Positions 23,996 to 33,387 of a stretch of DNA of 64,000 nt are shown here, piece by piece. The stretch is taken from assembly GCF_023913515.1 (NCBI RefSeq), contig NZ_CP099391.1:3100001-3164000 (forward strand), written 5' to 3'. Origin of the DNA: Natronococcus sp. CG52. Lineage in GTDB: Archaea > Halobacteriota > Halobacteria > Halobacteriales > Natrialbaceae. A model generated the notes under the pieces. The model did no database searches, was not told where the DNA came from, and saw only the letters and a program-made list of their open reading frames with translations. How positions within the stretch are numbered: the stretch's first letter is position 1; the number at the start of each line of letters is the position of its first letter. Position numbers and translations under genes: made by a program.

Positions 23996-24994
23996 ATGCG
24001 CTGGAATCCCGGATCGTTCGGCTATCGAATACTCGAGTACGGGCTGACGTTCCTGATCGCGGTAGCGATCAACTTCGCGCTGCCCCGCCTCGCGCCGGGC
24101 GACCCTCTGCTGTACCTCATCGGGCCCGAAGCCACGGAGCTCGGCCCCGAGGAGCGCCGGGAGGTGCTCGCGGTGTACGGGCTCGACCAGCCGCTTCCCG
24201 TCCAGTTCTGGGAGTACCTCGTCGGCGTCCTCCGTGGGGACCTCGGCACGTCGGTCATGTACGGCCGGCCGGTGAGCGACGTCCTGCTCGCCCGCCTCCC
24301 GTGGACGCTGCTGCTCGTCGGATCGGCGCTCCTCATCGCCGTCGTCTGCGGGACGCTGCTCGGGGCGCTCTCCGCGTGGCACGAGGGAGATCGGACCGAC
24401 GTCGGGCTTATGACCGCCGTCGTCTTCGCGATGTCGGCGCCGGGGTTCTGGGTCGGTATGCTGTTCATCGCGATCTTCGCGGCCTGGCTCGGGTGGTTTC
24501 CCTCCTACGGGATGCGGTCGCTCGAGGGTAGCGCGACGTCGCTCGGAGCGGTCCGTGACGTTATCTGGCACCTGACGCTGCCGGTCGCGGCCCTGTCGCT
24601 CACGCACCTGGGCGGAATCTACCTCATCGCCCGGAATTCGGTGCTCTCGACGCTCGGCGAGGACTTCCTGTTGCTCTCGCGGGCCAAGGGATGCTCGGAT
24701 CGGGAGATACTGCTCCGACACGCGGTTCCGAACTCGCTCCTGCCGGTGTACACCCGATTCACCCTTCAGGTCGGCGCTGCGATCGGCGGCGCCGTAGTGA
24801 TCGAGACCGTCTTCACCTATCCCGGCGTCGGCCGGCTGATCTTCGACGCCGCCATCGCTCGCGATTACCCGACGCTGCAGGGGGCGTTCCTGCTCCTCAC
24901 CGTCACCGTGATCGGCGCGAATCTGGTCGCCGACCTGACGTACTCGAGACTCGACCCGCGAACGAACGCCGCACGGGAGGAGTCGGCGCCGTGA
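23996..24994 (+). CDS. ABC transporter permease (DppB/NikB type)
   Basis: 332-residue permease with about six membrane helices. The N-terminal signature LPRLAPGDPL and GLDQPLPVQFWEYL are typical of DppB-like proteins. The EAA loop is LLSRAKGCSDREILLRHAVPNSLLP, followed by ETVFTYPGVGRL. Its ATG is 4 nt after the binding-protein stop, and its TGA overlaps the next start (GTGA). It pairs with the DppC-like domain of the downstream fusion protein. Confidence 0.93.
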   Translation: MRWNPGSFGYRILEYGLTFLIAVAINFALPRLAPGDPLLYLIGPEATELGPEERREVLAVYGLDQPLPVQFWEYLVGVLRGDLGTSVMYGRPVSDVLLARLPWTLLLVGSALLIAVVCGTLLGALSAWHEGDRTDVGLMTAVVFAMSAPGFWVGMLFIAIFAAWLGWFPSYGMRSLEGSATSLGAVRDVIWHLTLPVAALSLTHLGGIYLIARNSVLSTLGEDFLLLSRAKGCSDREILLRHAVPNSLLPVYTRFTLQVGAAIGGAVVIETVFTYPGVGRLIFDAAIARDYPTLQGAFLLLTVTVIGANLVADLTYSRLDPRTNAAREESAP

Positions 24995-27582
24995 GTAGCG
25001 ATCGGGACGGCGTTCTCGGCCGATTGCTCGCCTCCTCGAGTGCGACCGACGGACGGCGCGAGTGGTTCGCCGTCGTCGGCGGGATCGGCATCCTCGTGTT
25101 CGTCGTCGTGGGTGTACTGGGACCGACGCTCGCGCCGTATCCGGCCGACGAGATGGCCGGACCGCCGTTCGAGGACCCCGGCGAGGACCACCTCCTCGGT
25201 ACCGACGACGTGGGTCACGACATCCTCTCGCTGCTGCTGGTCGGTGCGCGGGTGTCGATGTTCGTCGGGCTCGTCGCCGGAACGATCGCCGTCCTCGTCG
25301 GCACCCTGGTCGGCGTCACCGCGGGTCTCCTCGGAGATCGGGTCGATCGGGGCCTGATGCGGTTCGTCGACGTCGTTCTGACGATCCCGTTTCTCCCCCT
25401 GATAATCGTCGTCGCGGCCGTGCTGGGGCCGGGACTGTGGACGACCATCGGCGTCCTGTCGGCCGTGATGTGGGCGCGGCCCGCCAGGGAGCTCCGCTCG
25501 GAGGTGCTCTCGATCCGGAACCGGGAGTACATCGAGGCCTCGCGGTCGATGGGTGCATCAGTACTCCACGTCGCGACGCGGTACGTCGTACCCGCCGTGT
25601 CGCTGATCGTCATCGCGCAGTACGCCAGGGTCGTGAGCATGGCTATCCTCCTCGAGGCGGCGCTCGCCTTCCTCGGCCTCGGCGATCCGACGGCGCCGAG
25701 CTGGGGAACGATCCTGTTCTACGCCCAGCAGCGGAGCGCATTTCTGACCGAGGCGTGGAAGTGGTGGGTGCTCCCGCCGGGGCTGGCAATCACCTGCAGC
25801 GTCCTGTCGTTTATCTTCGTCACGCTCGGCGTCGAGCGACGCACCGGTGCGGAACGCCGCAGCGTCGCGACACCGGCGTCGGGACCCGACGTCGACGTCG
25901 TCCAGGGCGGGCGCGAGGACCCCGCGGCGGGCGCCGCTCCCGACGGCGGAACCGCTTCCGGTCGGCCGGTCCTCGAGGTATCCGATCTCAGCGTCGAGTA
26001 CGGCGAGGATAGGTCTCCGGCGGTGGACGGCGTCTCCCTCGAGGTTCGCGCGAACGAGCGCCTCGGGATCGTCGGCGAGTCCGGGAGCGGCAAGAGCAGC
26101 GTCGCGCTCGCGCTGCTCGACCTTCTCGGGCCGCCCGCCCGGGTCACCGACGGGCGCGTGACGCTGTACGCCGACCGCGACGCCCCCGTCGGCGCCGACA
26201 TGGCGGACGTCCGCGGCGACGAGATCGCGTTCGTCCCACAGGAGGCGATGAACGCCCTCGATCCGCGGCTGTCGCTCGAGGACCAGCTCGTCGAAGCGGT
26301 ACGAGTGCACCGGCCGGTCGACCGCGGCCGGGCGAGGGGGATCGCGCACGACGCCCTCGAGGGCGTCGGACTGCCCGCCGAGAGCTACGACCGGTACCCA
26401 CACGAACTCAGCGGCGGGATGCGCCAGCGTGGCGTGATCGCGATGGCGCTCGTCAACGATCCCGCGGTGCTCGTCGTCGACGAACCGACGACCGGGCTGG
26501 ACATGGTGACGACGGTGACCGTCCTCGAACTCTTGGAGGAACTGCAGGCGCAGCGAGAGCTCTCGCTGGTGGTTATCTCTCACGACCTGCCGGCAGTGAC
26601 CCGGCTCGCGGACCGGATCGCCGTGATGCGGGACGGGGAGTTGGTCGAGGTCGGCGCCGTCGACCGCCTTCAGCGGGCGCCGGAGCACTCCTACACCGAA
26701 GCGTTGCTCGAGGCCCGACCGACGATGCCCGAACCCGACCGACTGCCGGCCGAGTCGACGGCTGCCGAGACGGCGGCGCCGCACCTGGTCTACGAGGGCG
26801 TCGCCAAGTCCTTCGGCGACGAGCGCGTGCTCGAGGGAGTCGACCTCCGCGTCGAGCGCGGGCAGTCGGTGGCCCTCCTCGGCGAGAGCGGCGCCGGCAA
26901 GACCACGCTCGGCAAGATGGCCCTCGGGCTGGTCGCTCCAGACTCGGGGGTCGTTCGGATCGACGGGGAAACCGTCGGTCAGTGGCTGTCGCTCGATCCG
27001 AAGCGTCTCGGACGGGAGGACCACTACCTGTTCCAGGATCCGTACAGTTCGCTCGCGCCCAACCGGACGGTTGAGCGTCTCGTCTGCGAACCCCTCGAGA
27101 TTCACGACGTGGGAAGCGAGGCGGAGCGCGACGAGCGCGTTCGCGCGGCGCTCGCCGACGTCGGACTCGACTCCACCGACGAGTACGCCCGCCGCTACCC
27201 GACGGAACTGTCCGGCGGCGAGCGCCAGCGGGTCGCCGTCGCTCGAGCGCTCGTCCTGGAGCCCTCGCTGCTCGTCGCCGACGAGCCGACGTCGATGCTG
27301 GACGCGCCGCTCCAGGAGGACCTCCTCGACCTCCTCTACGACCTCGTCGACGAGCGCGGGATCACGCTGTTGCACATCACGCACGACGTCGCCCGAGCGA
27401 GCACGTTCGCCGACGAGATCGCCGTCCTCCACGGCGGCCGCATCGTGGAGCAGGCATCCGTGGCGTCGATCCTCCGGGAGCCCGAACACGAACAGACACG
27501 GCGGCTCATCGAGGCCGCGGTTGCGCTCTCGCCGGCCGGCGAAGACGACCGGTCCGTCGGTGATGGCGGACCCGACAACTGA
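24991..27582 (+). CDS. Fused ABC transporter: DppC-type permease plus two ATPases in one chain
   Basis: 863-residue protein that joins three normally separate subunits. Residues 1-290 form a DppC-type permease (HLLGTDDVGHDILS, EAA loop EYIEASRSMGAS, GLGDPTAPSWGT). A 35-residue Gly/Ala-rich linker leads to ATPase 1, with Walker A GESGSGKSS at 362-370, signature LSGGM at 473 and Walker B VLVVDEPTTGLD. A shorter linker leads to ATPase 2, with Walker A GESGAGKTT at 631-639, signature LSGGE at 740 and Walker B LLVADEPTSMLD. All catalytic motifs look intact and no stop or frameshift intervenes. The GTG start overlaps the upstream stop. Confidence 0.93.
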   Translation: MSSDRDGVLGRLLASSSATDGRREWFAVVGGIGILVFVVVGVLGPTLAPYPADEMAGPPFEDPGEDHLLGTDDVGHDILSLLLVGARVSMFVGLVAGTIAVLVGTLVGVTAGLLGDRVDRGLMRFVDVVLTIPFLPLIIVVAAVLGPGLWTTIGVLSAVMWARPARELRSEVLSIRNREYIEASRSMGASVLHVATRYVVPAVSLIVIAQYARVVSMAILLEAALAFLGLGDPTAPSWGTILFYAQQRSAFLTEAWKWWVLPPGLAITCSVLSFIFVTLGVERRTGAERRSVATPASGPDVDVVQGGREDPAAGAAPDGGTASGRPVLEVSDLSVEYGEDRSPAVDGVSLEVRANERLGIVGESGSGKSSVALALLDLLGPPARVTDGRVTLYADRDAPVGADMADVRGDEIAFVPQEAMNALDPRLSLEDQLVEAVRVHRPVDRGRARGIAHDALEGVGLPAESYDRYPHELSGGMRQRGVIAMALVNDPAVLVVDEPTTGLDMVTTVTVLELLEELQAQRELSLVVISHDLPAVTRLADRIAVMRDGELVEVGAVDRLQRAPEHSYTEALLEARPTMPEPDRLPAESTAAETAAPHLVYEGVAKSFGDERVLEGVDLRVERGQSVALLGESGAGKTTLGKMALGLVAPDSGVVRIDGETVGQWLSLDPKRLGREDHYLFQDPYSSLAPNRTVERLVCEPLEIHDVGSEAERDERVRAALADVGLDSTDEYARRYPTELSGGERQRVAVARALVLEPSLLVADEPTSMLDAPLQEDLLDLLYDLVDERGITLLHITHDVARASTFADEIAVLHGGRIVEQASVASILREPEHEQTRRLIEAAVALSPAGEDDRSVGDGGPDN

Positions 27583-27756
27583 GTTCGCCCTCGATCGACA
27601 GTACTCCGCGCTCGGTCACCCGACGATCACGGGTGTCGATTCCCGCTCCGGAACTGGCAGCGTGGAGCTCCGGCGTGGTGAGTTCGACGCGGACGGTAGC
27701 ACCCCCGAAGAGCAAAGCCGCTGCTTCGGGTAGTGTGTGAGCTAGGTGTCACCACG

Positions 27757-28953
27757 ATGAACGCCCACGCGGAACAGACTCGGCGAACCCTCCTCCGGAC
27801 GGTCGGCATCGCGGGACTCGCTGGCGTCGCCGTCCCGTCCGGATCGCGAACCGGACGAACGAACTACGAGACGATTCGCGTACCCGGGGACCGACCGACG
27901 ATTCAGGGCGCCGTCGACGACGCCGAGCCCGGAGCCCTCGTTCTCCTCGAGCCGGGCACGTACGAGGAGCGCGTCGAGGTCGCGACGCCGGAGCTCACGA
28001 TCCGGGGAACGGACCGCAACGAGGTCGTTCTGGACGGCGAGTTCGATCGAGATCACGGGATCGTCGTCGAAGCGGACGGGGTCGCACTGGAGAACGTGAC
28101 CGCGCGACACTACCGGGTCAACGCCTTCTACTGGCGGTACGTCGAGGGGTTCCGGGGGAGTTTCCTCACGGCGTACAACAACGGTGACTACGGCGTCTAC
28201 GCCTACCGCTCTCGCGACGGTCGATTCGAACACAGCTACGCCTCGGGGCACGTCAGCGCCGGGTTCTACCTCGGGCGGAATCACCCCTTCGAGGCGGTGA
28301 TCGAGAACGTCGTGGCCGAGCACAACAACCTGGGGTACTCCGGCACGAGCGCGGGCGGCGATCTGACCATCCGGGACTCGACCTGGCGGTACAACAGGGC
28401 CGGAATCGTTCCGAACACGTTAGACGAGGCAGATCCGCCACAGGAGTCGAACCGCATCGTGAACAACGAGGTCTACGAGAACCACAACACCGACGCACCC
28501 GCAAAAGAGCTCACCTACCCGGCGTTCGGGACGGGGATCCTTCTCTGGGGCGGACTGGACAACCTCGTCGAAGACAACGAGGTGCGCGACCACGAGAACT
28601 TCGGCATCGCCGTCGAACCGAACGTGGTCGAGCCGTCGGGAAACGAGGTGCGGGAGAACGACGTCAGCGAATCCGGAGTCGCGGATCTTGCGCTCGGACA
28701 TCCTGCAGGGGAGGACAACCGATTCGCGGACAACGAGTTCCGCACGAGTCTCCCCGGAGATATCGAGACTGACGCGAGTGACGGGGACGACCGGGTCACC
28801 ACGGTGTACGAAGAACAGGAGCGGCGCGGCGAGGACGACGATTTCGAAGCTGGTGACTGGCGCGACCAGCCGGTTCCCGAGGACCGACCGACGATGCCCG
28901 ATCCGGAGGCGCCGCCCCGGCTCGCAGAGAAAGAGACGTCGTGGGAGACGTAG
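27757..28953 (+). CDS. Secreted right-handed beta-helix protein (NosD/PbH1 type)
   Basis: 398 residues. The N-terminal TRRTLLRTVGIAGLAGVAV is a Tat-like signal without a lipobox Cys. The rest is a repetitive parallel beta-helix: PTIQGAVDDAEPGALVLLEPGTY opens a pectate-lyase/NosD-type fold, followed by many turns with the pattern NxVxxN (for example RIVNNEVYENH, NLVEDNEVRDHENFGIAV). These folds bind carbohydrates or act as lyases or epimerases; no catalytic residues can be assigned. The ATG at 27757 was chosen because it starts just before the twin Arg. Confidence 0.85.
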   Translation: MNAHAEQTRRTLLRTVGIAGLAGVAVPSGSRTGRTNYETIRVPGDRPTIQGAVDDAEPGALVLLEPGTYEERVEVATPELTIRGTDRNEVVLDGEFDRDHGIVVEADGVALENVTARHYRVNAFYWRYVEGFRGSFLTAYNNGDYGVYAYRSRDGRFEHSYASGHVSAGFYLGRNHPFEAVIENVVAEHNNLGYSGTSAGGDLTIRDSTWRYNRAGIVPNTLDEADPPQESNRIVNNEVYENHNTDAPAKELTYPAFGTGILLWGGLDNLVEDNEVRDHENFGIAVEPNVVEPSGNEVRENDVSESGVADLALGHPAGEDNRFADNEFRTSLPGDIETDASDGDDRVTTVYEEQERRGEDDDFEAGDWRDQPVPEDRPTMPDPEAPPRLAEKETSWET

Positions 28954-29189
28954 CGACGTGTGCCGCCGTACCAGTTTCTCGGTCGGCTCGAGACGGCGAG
29001 GCGGCGCTCGAGGACGGCGGAGACGAGCGACGGGTTTAGAGTCGATCGCCGCCGATCGGTTCGTGATCGACAGCTCATCGCAAACCGCTCGGCGACCTCG
29101 AGTTTACCGCCCCCGAAGACGATCCCGAGCGCGGGCTGAGTATCTACGACGTCTCGACCCTCGCCGTCGAAACACGGCGCGAAAACGGA

Positions 29190-30470
29190 TCACTCCCGCA
29201 GAATCCACCAGCCCTCGAGGCGATCCGTCACGGCGTCGGTTACGTCGGTGAGGTAGGGAAGACCCCAGCGTGCGACGACGATCGCACCGATCGTGTTGAA
29301 CACGATGTCTGACATCGTGTCGTCGAGCCCGTGCTGGGCGAGGGGCATCTGGAGGTCGGTGAAGCCGGCGACGACGTCGAGGCTGAACTCGCCGATCTCC
29401 CAGAAGACGCCGAACGAAAGAACGAAGATCACGACGAACCCCGGCGTCAGTTCGGACGGAAGGTGAATCTCGTCGCGGTGCTCGTCGAGGATTCGGATCG
29501 CGACGTAGCCGATCGCGCCGACGAGCGTCGCCGAGAGGGGATGGGTGAGGTTGTGCCACCAGAACGAGCGGTCGTAGACGTAGAACGAACCGATCGCGTG
29601 GAGAAAGACGACTCCCGTGATCCAGAGCACGAGTCCCGAGTCGAACGGAATATCGAACCGGCGACGGAGCAGGGTTGGCACGAACGTAACCGCGAGCATC
29701 GCGGCCGCGTTGGAGATCGCCCCGGTATCGAGCGTCGCGACGCCGTAGGCGAGAATCGCGACCATGCCGAGCCGTAGCGTCCAGACGAGTCCCCGTTGCC
29801 CGCGTTCGGAGAGCGGAAGTCGCTCCTCGAGCGGCGGGTAGCCGTCGATGTCGGCTTTCGTCGCGAACACCTCTTCCTCGACGCCCTCGACCGGTGCCGA
29901 GACGAGTTCGTCCCCGGGAAACCGCCGGTAGTAGCGGTCGAAGCACACGCCCGCGAAGATGCCCGCCGCAGTCGCGGTGATCAGGAGCCACATCAGCTCC
30001 GCGTTTGTCGCGAGGATGTCGGTCCCGGTGACGAGGTCTTGCGCCCACGTGAGCGTCGCCCAGGTCGCCGCGACCGCCGCCGACAGCATCGTGACGAAGG
30101 TGACGGCGAGCCACCGTTCGAGGCGAACCTCGGTGAGCGCGTGTACCTCGAGCGTGAGCGCGAGTGCGATCGTCGCAGCGCCGACGTAGAGGACGAGCTG
30201 CCGGCTCCAGAGGTCGGGTGCAAACACGGCCGCGAGCAGCGGTGCGATCGTGATCGCCGTCACTTCCCACGGGAGTGCGGCGCGTTTCGACTCGAGTGCG
30301 ATTGCGGGGACGAGTGCGACCGTCGTCACCGTCGCGGCGAACAGTACTTCGTGAACGAGCCCGTCGAGGAGTGCTTGCGTTCCAACGGCAAGGACGACGG
30401 CGATCGCTAACCAGGAGATTGCGGCGTTCGATCGCTCGCCGTGAAACGCTCGGGTTGGAGTGCGTGACAT
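29190..30470 (-). CDS. Polytopic membrane protein (YjdF/DUF2238-like)
   Basis: 426 residues with about ten to eleven hydrophobic segments. The C-terminal third (WWHNLTHPLSATLVGAIGY, FGVFWEIGEFSLD, DDTMSDIVFNTIGAIVVA) carries the conserved His, Glu and Asp residues of the YjdF/DUF2238 membrane family, which is functionally uncharacterised. A cytosolic loop in the middle (ELVSAPVEGVEEEVFATKAD) separates two membrane halves. The start is the ATG at 30468-30470; the open frame upstream adds 13 residues that do not look membrane-related. About 235 bp on its 3' side (28954-29189) hold no supported gene. Confidence 0.82.
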   Translation of the reverse strand: MSRTPTRAFHGERSNAAISWLAIAVVLAVGTQALLDGLVHEVLFAATVTTVALVPAIALESKRAALPWEVTAITIAPLLAAVFAPDLWSRQLVLYVGAATIALALTLEVHALTEVRLERWLAVTFVTMLSAAVAATWATLTWAQDLVTGTDILATNAELMWLLITATAAGIFAGVCFDRYYRRFPGDELVSAPVEGVEEEVFATKADIDGYPPLEERLPLSERGQRGLVWTLRLGMVAILAYGVATLDTGAISNAAAMLAVTFVPTLLRRRFDIPFDSGLVLWITGVVFLHAIGSFYVYDRSFWWHNLTHPLSATLVGAIGYVAIRILDEHRDEIHLPSELTPGFVVIFVLSFGVFWEIGEFSLDVVAGFTDLQMPLAQHGLDDTMSDIVFNTIGAIVVARWGLPYLTDVTDAVTDRLEGWWILRE

Positions 30471-30719
30471 CGTCAGGCGACAGGTGCGCTCGTCTCGCGT
30501 CGCACGCAAGCGATAGTGGTTCGATTCCTCGTACAGCCGTTTTCAGGTAAAGTTCGAGGCTTGCAGAATTCGATCGCTGATGAAAGGTCGTGCGTGCGGT
30601 ATCCGGACGAGGGAGTCACGGAAGCGAATCCTCGAGCGAGCACGGAGACGCGTGTCGACCGCTTGCTCGAACACGCGACGCTCATATGTGGCCCCCTGCC
30701 GAACACGTATCATCACACG

Positions 30720-31355
30720 ATGATGGCAACGACTCACGCGTTCGCGGGACTCGTGCTCGCCGCCGTCCTCGCGCTCGTTGCGCCGCAGTTCGCGTTCGTC
30801 GTCGCCGTCGCAGCGATCGCCGGCGGCCTGTTTCCCGACTTCGACCTCTACGCGGGCCATCGACGGACGCTTCACTTTCCCGTCTACTACTGGCTGCTCG
30901 CGGCGCCGGCGACCGTCGTCGCGGTGCTCGTCACGACCGAGACGACCGTCGCCGTCGCGGTCTTCCTCCTCGCCGCCGCGCTGCACTCGTTCATGGACGT
31001 GTTCGGCAGCGGCCTCGAGTTGAAGCCGTGGAAGGGGAGCTCCGACCGGGCGGTCTACAGCCACTATCACGGCCGGTGGCTCGAACCGCGACGCTGGATT
31101 CGCTACGACGGCTCGCCGGCGGACCTCGCGCTCGCTGGCGCGCTGGCGATCCCCGGGCTGGTGGTATTCGACGGGATCGTTCGGACCGTCGTGATCGCGC
31201 TGCTCGCGATTTCGGCGGGCTATACGCTCGTGCGAAAGCCGCTCGTCGTGGTCGCCGAGTGGCTGCTCGAGCGAGTCCCCGAACCCGTCCTGGAGTACCT
31301 CCCGGAACGGTTCTTGCCGGTCGAGGAATCGGACCTCGAGCGCATCGGCGACTGA
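30720..31355 (+). CDS. YdjM-like membrane-bound metal-dependent hydrolase
   Basis: 211-residue membrane protein of the LexA-regulated YdjM/metal-dependent hydrolase type. MATTHAFAGL, GGLFPDFDLY, RTLHFP and HSFMDVFGSG contain the ordered His and Asp residues of the family. About five hydrophobic segments are present. Two adjacent ATG codons (30720 and 30723) are possible starts; a longer frame upstream (from 30516) has non-membrane sequence and is discounted. Substrate unknown. Confidence 0.85.
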   Translation: MMATTHAFAGLVLAAVLALVAPQFAFVVAVAAIAGGLFPDFDLYAGHRRTLHFPVYYWLLAAPATVVAVLVTTETTVAVAVFLLAAALHSFMDVFGSGLELKPWKGSSDRAVYSHYHGRWLEPRRWIRYDGSPADLALAGALAIPGLVVFDGIVRTVVIALLAISAGYTLVRKPLVVVAEWLLERVPEPVLEYLPERFLPVEESDLERIGD

Positions 31356-31385
31356 GAAATCGGCCGCACGGCCTCGACGGCCGGA

Positions 31386-32477
31386 TTACGACAGCCGTCT
31401 GGAACCGAGTTCGTCGGCCGCGATCATCGCGTCGCGGACCTCGTCGCTACTCACGTCGAACGCGTTGTGAACGGTCTCCTCGTCGGCAACCGCCGCCTCC
31501 GCAACGCGGCTGAGGTCGTCGTGTGAGGGGTCATCGACGCCGAGTTCGCCGAGCGTCACGGGAAGCCCGACGTCCACCGAGAAGTCGATCACGTCCGCGA
31601 TGAAGTCGTTACTCCGTCCCTCGAGGACGAGTTGCGTGACCGTCCCGAAGTTTACCTTCTCGCCGTGGGTCGCGTGGTGGGTATCCTCGAGTTGCGTGAG
31701 TCCGTTGTGAACCGAGTGCGCGGCCGCGATACCGCCGTTTTCGAACCCGAGTCCGCTCAGGAGGGTGTTCGCCTCGGTGACCGCCTCGACGCTCTCGGTG
31801 ACGGTACCGTGCTCGACGGCCCGTATCGACGAGACGCCGTGGTCTCGCAACAGGTCGTAGCAGAGCTTCGAGAGCGAGTGCGCGGCGTAGGTTGGATCCT
31901 CGTCGAAGAAGTTGTCGCCGCCGGTTCTGTGCACCGCGTCGGCCTCGAACCACGTCGCCATCGCGTCCCCGATCCCCGACGAGAAGAACCGGGCGGGCGC
32001 GCCGGCGATAACCGACGTGTCGACGAGCACCAGGTCCGGGTGCGACTCGTAGAACCAGTACCGCTCGAACTCGCCCTCCTCGGAGTAGATCACGGAGAGA
32101 CTCGAGGTCGGCGCGTCGGTCGAGGCGATCGTCGGCATCGAAACCATCGCCCCGCCCGCGTTCTCCCGGACGGCTTTGGCCGTATCGAGCGCTTTCCCGC
32201 CGCCGGCGCCGACGATCACGTCCGCGTCGGTCTCCCGGGCGACCTCCGTTATCCGATCGATCTCCGTCTCGGAGGCCTCCCCGCCGAACTCCTCGACCGT
32301 CGCGTCGACGTCGCTCCCCTCGAGGCTCGCTTCGGCCCGTTCGCCGACGATCTCGAGGACCTCCGAGTCGCCGAGTACCAACGCTGACTCCGCGAGCGGC
32401 GCGACTCGCTCGCCGAGCTGACTAACTGCGTCACGTCCCTGGACGTACTCCATCGGGGATTTGAACGATCGAATCAC
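31386..32477 (-). CDS. gldA: Glycerol dehydrogenase (NAD-dependent, iron/zinc alcohol dehydrogenase fold)
   Basis: 363 residues. Oxidises glycerol to dihydroxyacetone. NAD-binding GAGGGKALDTAK, then MPTIASTDAPTSSLSVIY with the metal-binding Asp, and AAHSVHNGL and HATHGEKV with the metal His, are GldA signatures and separate it from archaeal glycerol-1-phosphate dehydrogenase. The GTG at 32475-32477 is chosen as the start: GGGAGG lies 6-11 nt upstream, and the product begins VIRSFKSPMEYVQG, the usual GldA N-terminus. Glycerol is abundant in hypersaline water. Confidence 0.92.
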   Translation of the reverse strand: MIRSFKSPMEYVQGRDAVSQLGERVAPLAESALVLGDSEVLEIVGERAEASLEGSDVDATVEEFGGEASETEIDRITEVARETDADVIVGAGGGKALDTAKAVRENAGGAMVSMPTIASTDAPTSSLSVIYSEEGEFERYWFYESHPDLVLVDTSVIAGAPARFFSSGIGDAMATWFEADAVHRTGGDNFFDEDPTYAAHSLSKLCYDLLRDHGVSSIRAVEHGTVTESVEAVTEANTLLSGLGFENGGIAAAHSVHNGLTQLEDTHHATHGEKVNFGTVTQLVLEGRSNDFIADVIDFSVDVGLPVTLGELGVDDPSHDDLSRVAEAAVADEETVHNAFDVSSDEVRDAMIAADELGSRRLS

Positions 32478-33102
32478 GGCTTTTCCTCCCACGACCAGCG
32501 CAAAAATAGGTGTATGCTCGCAATGCAAACCGTCAGTTCGACTGTCTCGAGGACGGAGCCTCCTCGAGGAGCGCTTCGACCGCCGATTCGCCTCTGACGC
32601 CCGACGAACACCGCCTCACCGCCGTCGTCACGAACCTGTCGCACTGTCTTCGCACCGCGGTCAGCATTCCGTCCGTTGACGACGGCGTTGGTCCCTTCCC
32701 GCTCGAACGCGGTCGCGATCCCCCCGTCCGATCCCTCTCGTCGATCCCGTTTCAGTACGACCGAACCCGCGGCAACCCCTCGATTCGATCCAACCCCTAG
32801 CAGCGGCTCGCTTGGGGTAGCTCGGGTGTGTAGCGAGTCGCGCTCGAGGACTGGTGATGAACGCGGCGAACGCACGTCGTCGCGACGTCTCGCGGTTACC
32901 GATCACACTCTCGAGCGGCTCGTAGACGTGGAAGCTAGCTCTCGTGAATCACACGTCTTTGATAACTCGGAACAGCATAGTGGTGTAGTCTCGGTAACCG
33001 AATCTACCAGGTCGGTGCTGTCTGCTCGCAGCCACGGTGTGTAGCGGGGTATTTCTCGGCTTTCGGTGGGTTTCGGGTGGCTGTTCACGTCCGGTGTGAC
33101 AG
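32478..33102. other. Gene-free gap
   Basis: About 620 bp between gldA and the Hsp20 gene. Several short open frames cross it on both strands, but none has a start, composition or product that looks real. GC content falls towards the right, marking the entry to a more AT-rich segment. No repeat stood out. Confidence 0.5.
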
Positions 33103-33387
33103 TCAGGGTCGGGTCGGTCGCACGCGAACTTCGAGGACACCGTTGTTGAATCGGACAGTGGTTGCTTCAGTCGGCTGCCAGGGAAGGGGAATCCGCTCGA
33201 GGACGATCCCGACCTTGCTAATTACGAGGGTGTTCGTTTTCGGGTTGATGCCAACCGAGAGATCGTCCTTGCTCACCCCTGGAATGTCAGCAATGACGAT
33301 GAATTCGTCGTCGAAGCGAGTGTCGATCAGACAGTCGTCCGACGCGGGCTCACGTGCCCGATTGCCCCGGTTATTATTTTGGCTCAT
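33103..33387 (-). CDS. Hsp20/GvpH-like small heat-shock protein
   Basis: 94 residues, almost only an alpha-crystallin domain: FDDEFIVIADIPGVSKDDLSV, NTLVISK, ERIPLPW and FNNGVLEVRV, the last being the family hallmark. The ERIPLPW...TTVRFNNGVLEVRV ending resembles gas-vesicle accessory protein GvpH more than canonical Hsp20. No other gvp gene is near. Its ATG (33385-33387) lies inside the 3' end of the preceding small gene (14-nt overlap). The protein is shorter than usual Hsp20 or GvpH proteins (140-180 residues) because it lacks the N-terminal arm. Confidence 0.85.
   Translation of the reverse strand: MSQNNNRGNRAREPASDDCLIDTRFDDEFIVIADIPGVSKDDLSVGINPKTNTLVISKVGIVLERIPLPWQPTEATTVRFNNGVLEVRVRPTRP

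Noticed and set aside
28954-29189. A stretch that reads as LGDLEFTAPEDDPERG in one frame
   Set aside because: No start codon, a stop just upstream, no recognised family and no conserved end; it may be chance coding character in GC-rich DNA.
31386-32477. Archaeal glycerol-1-phosphate dehydrogenase (egsA)
   Set aside because: The STDAPTSSLSVIY and HSVHNGL/HGEKV motifs and the length fit GldA-type glycerol dehydrogenase better.
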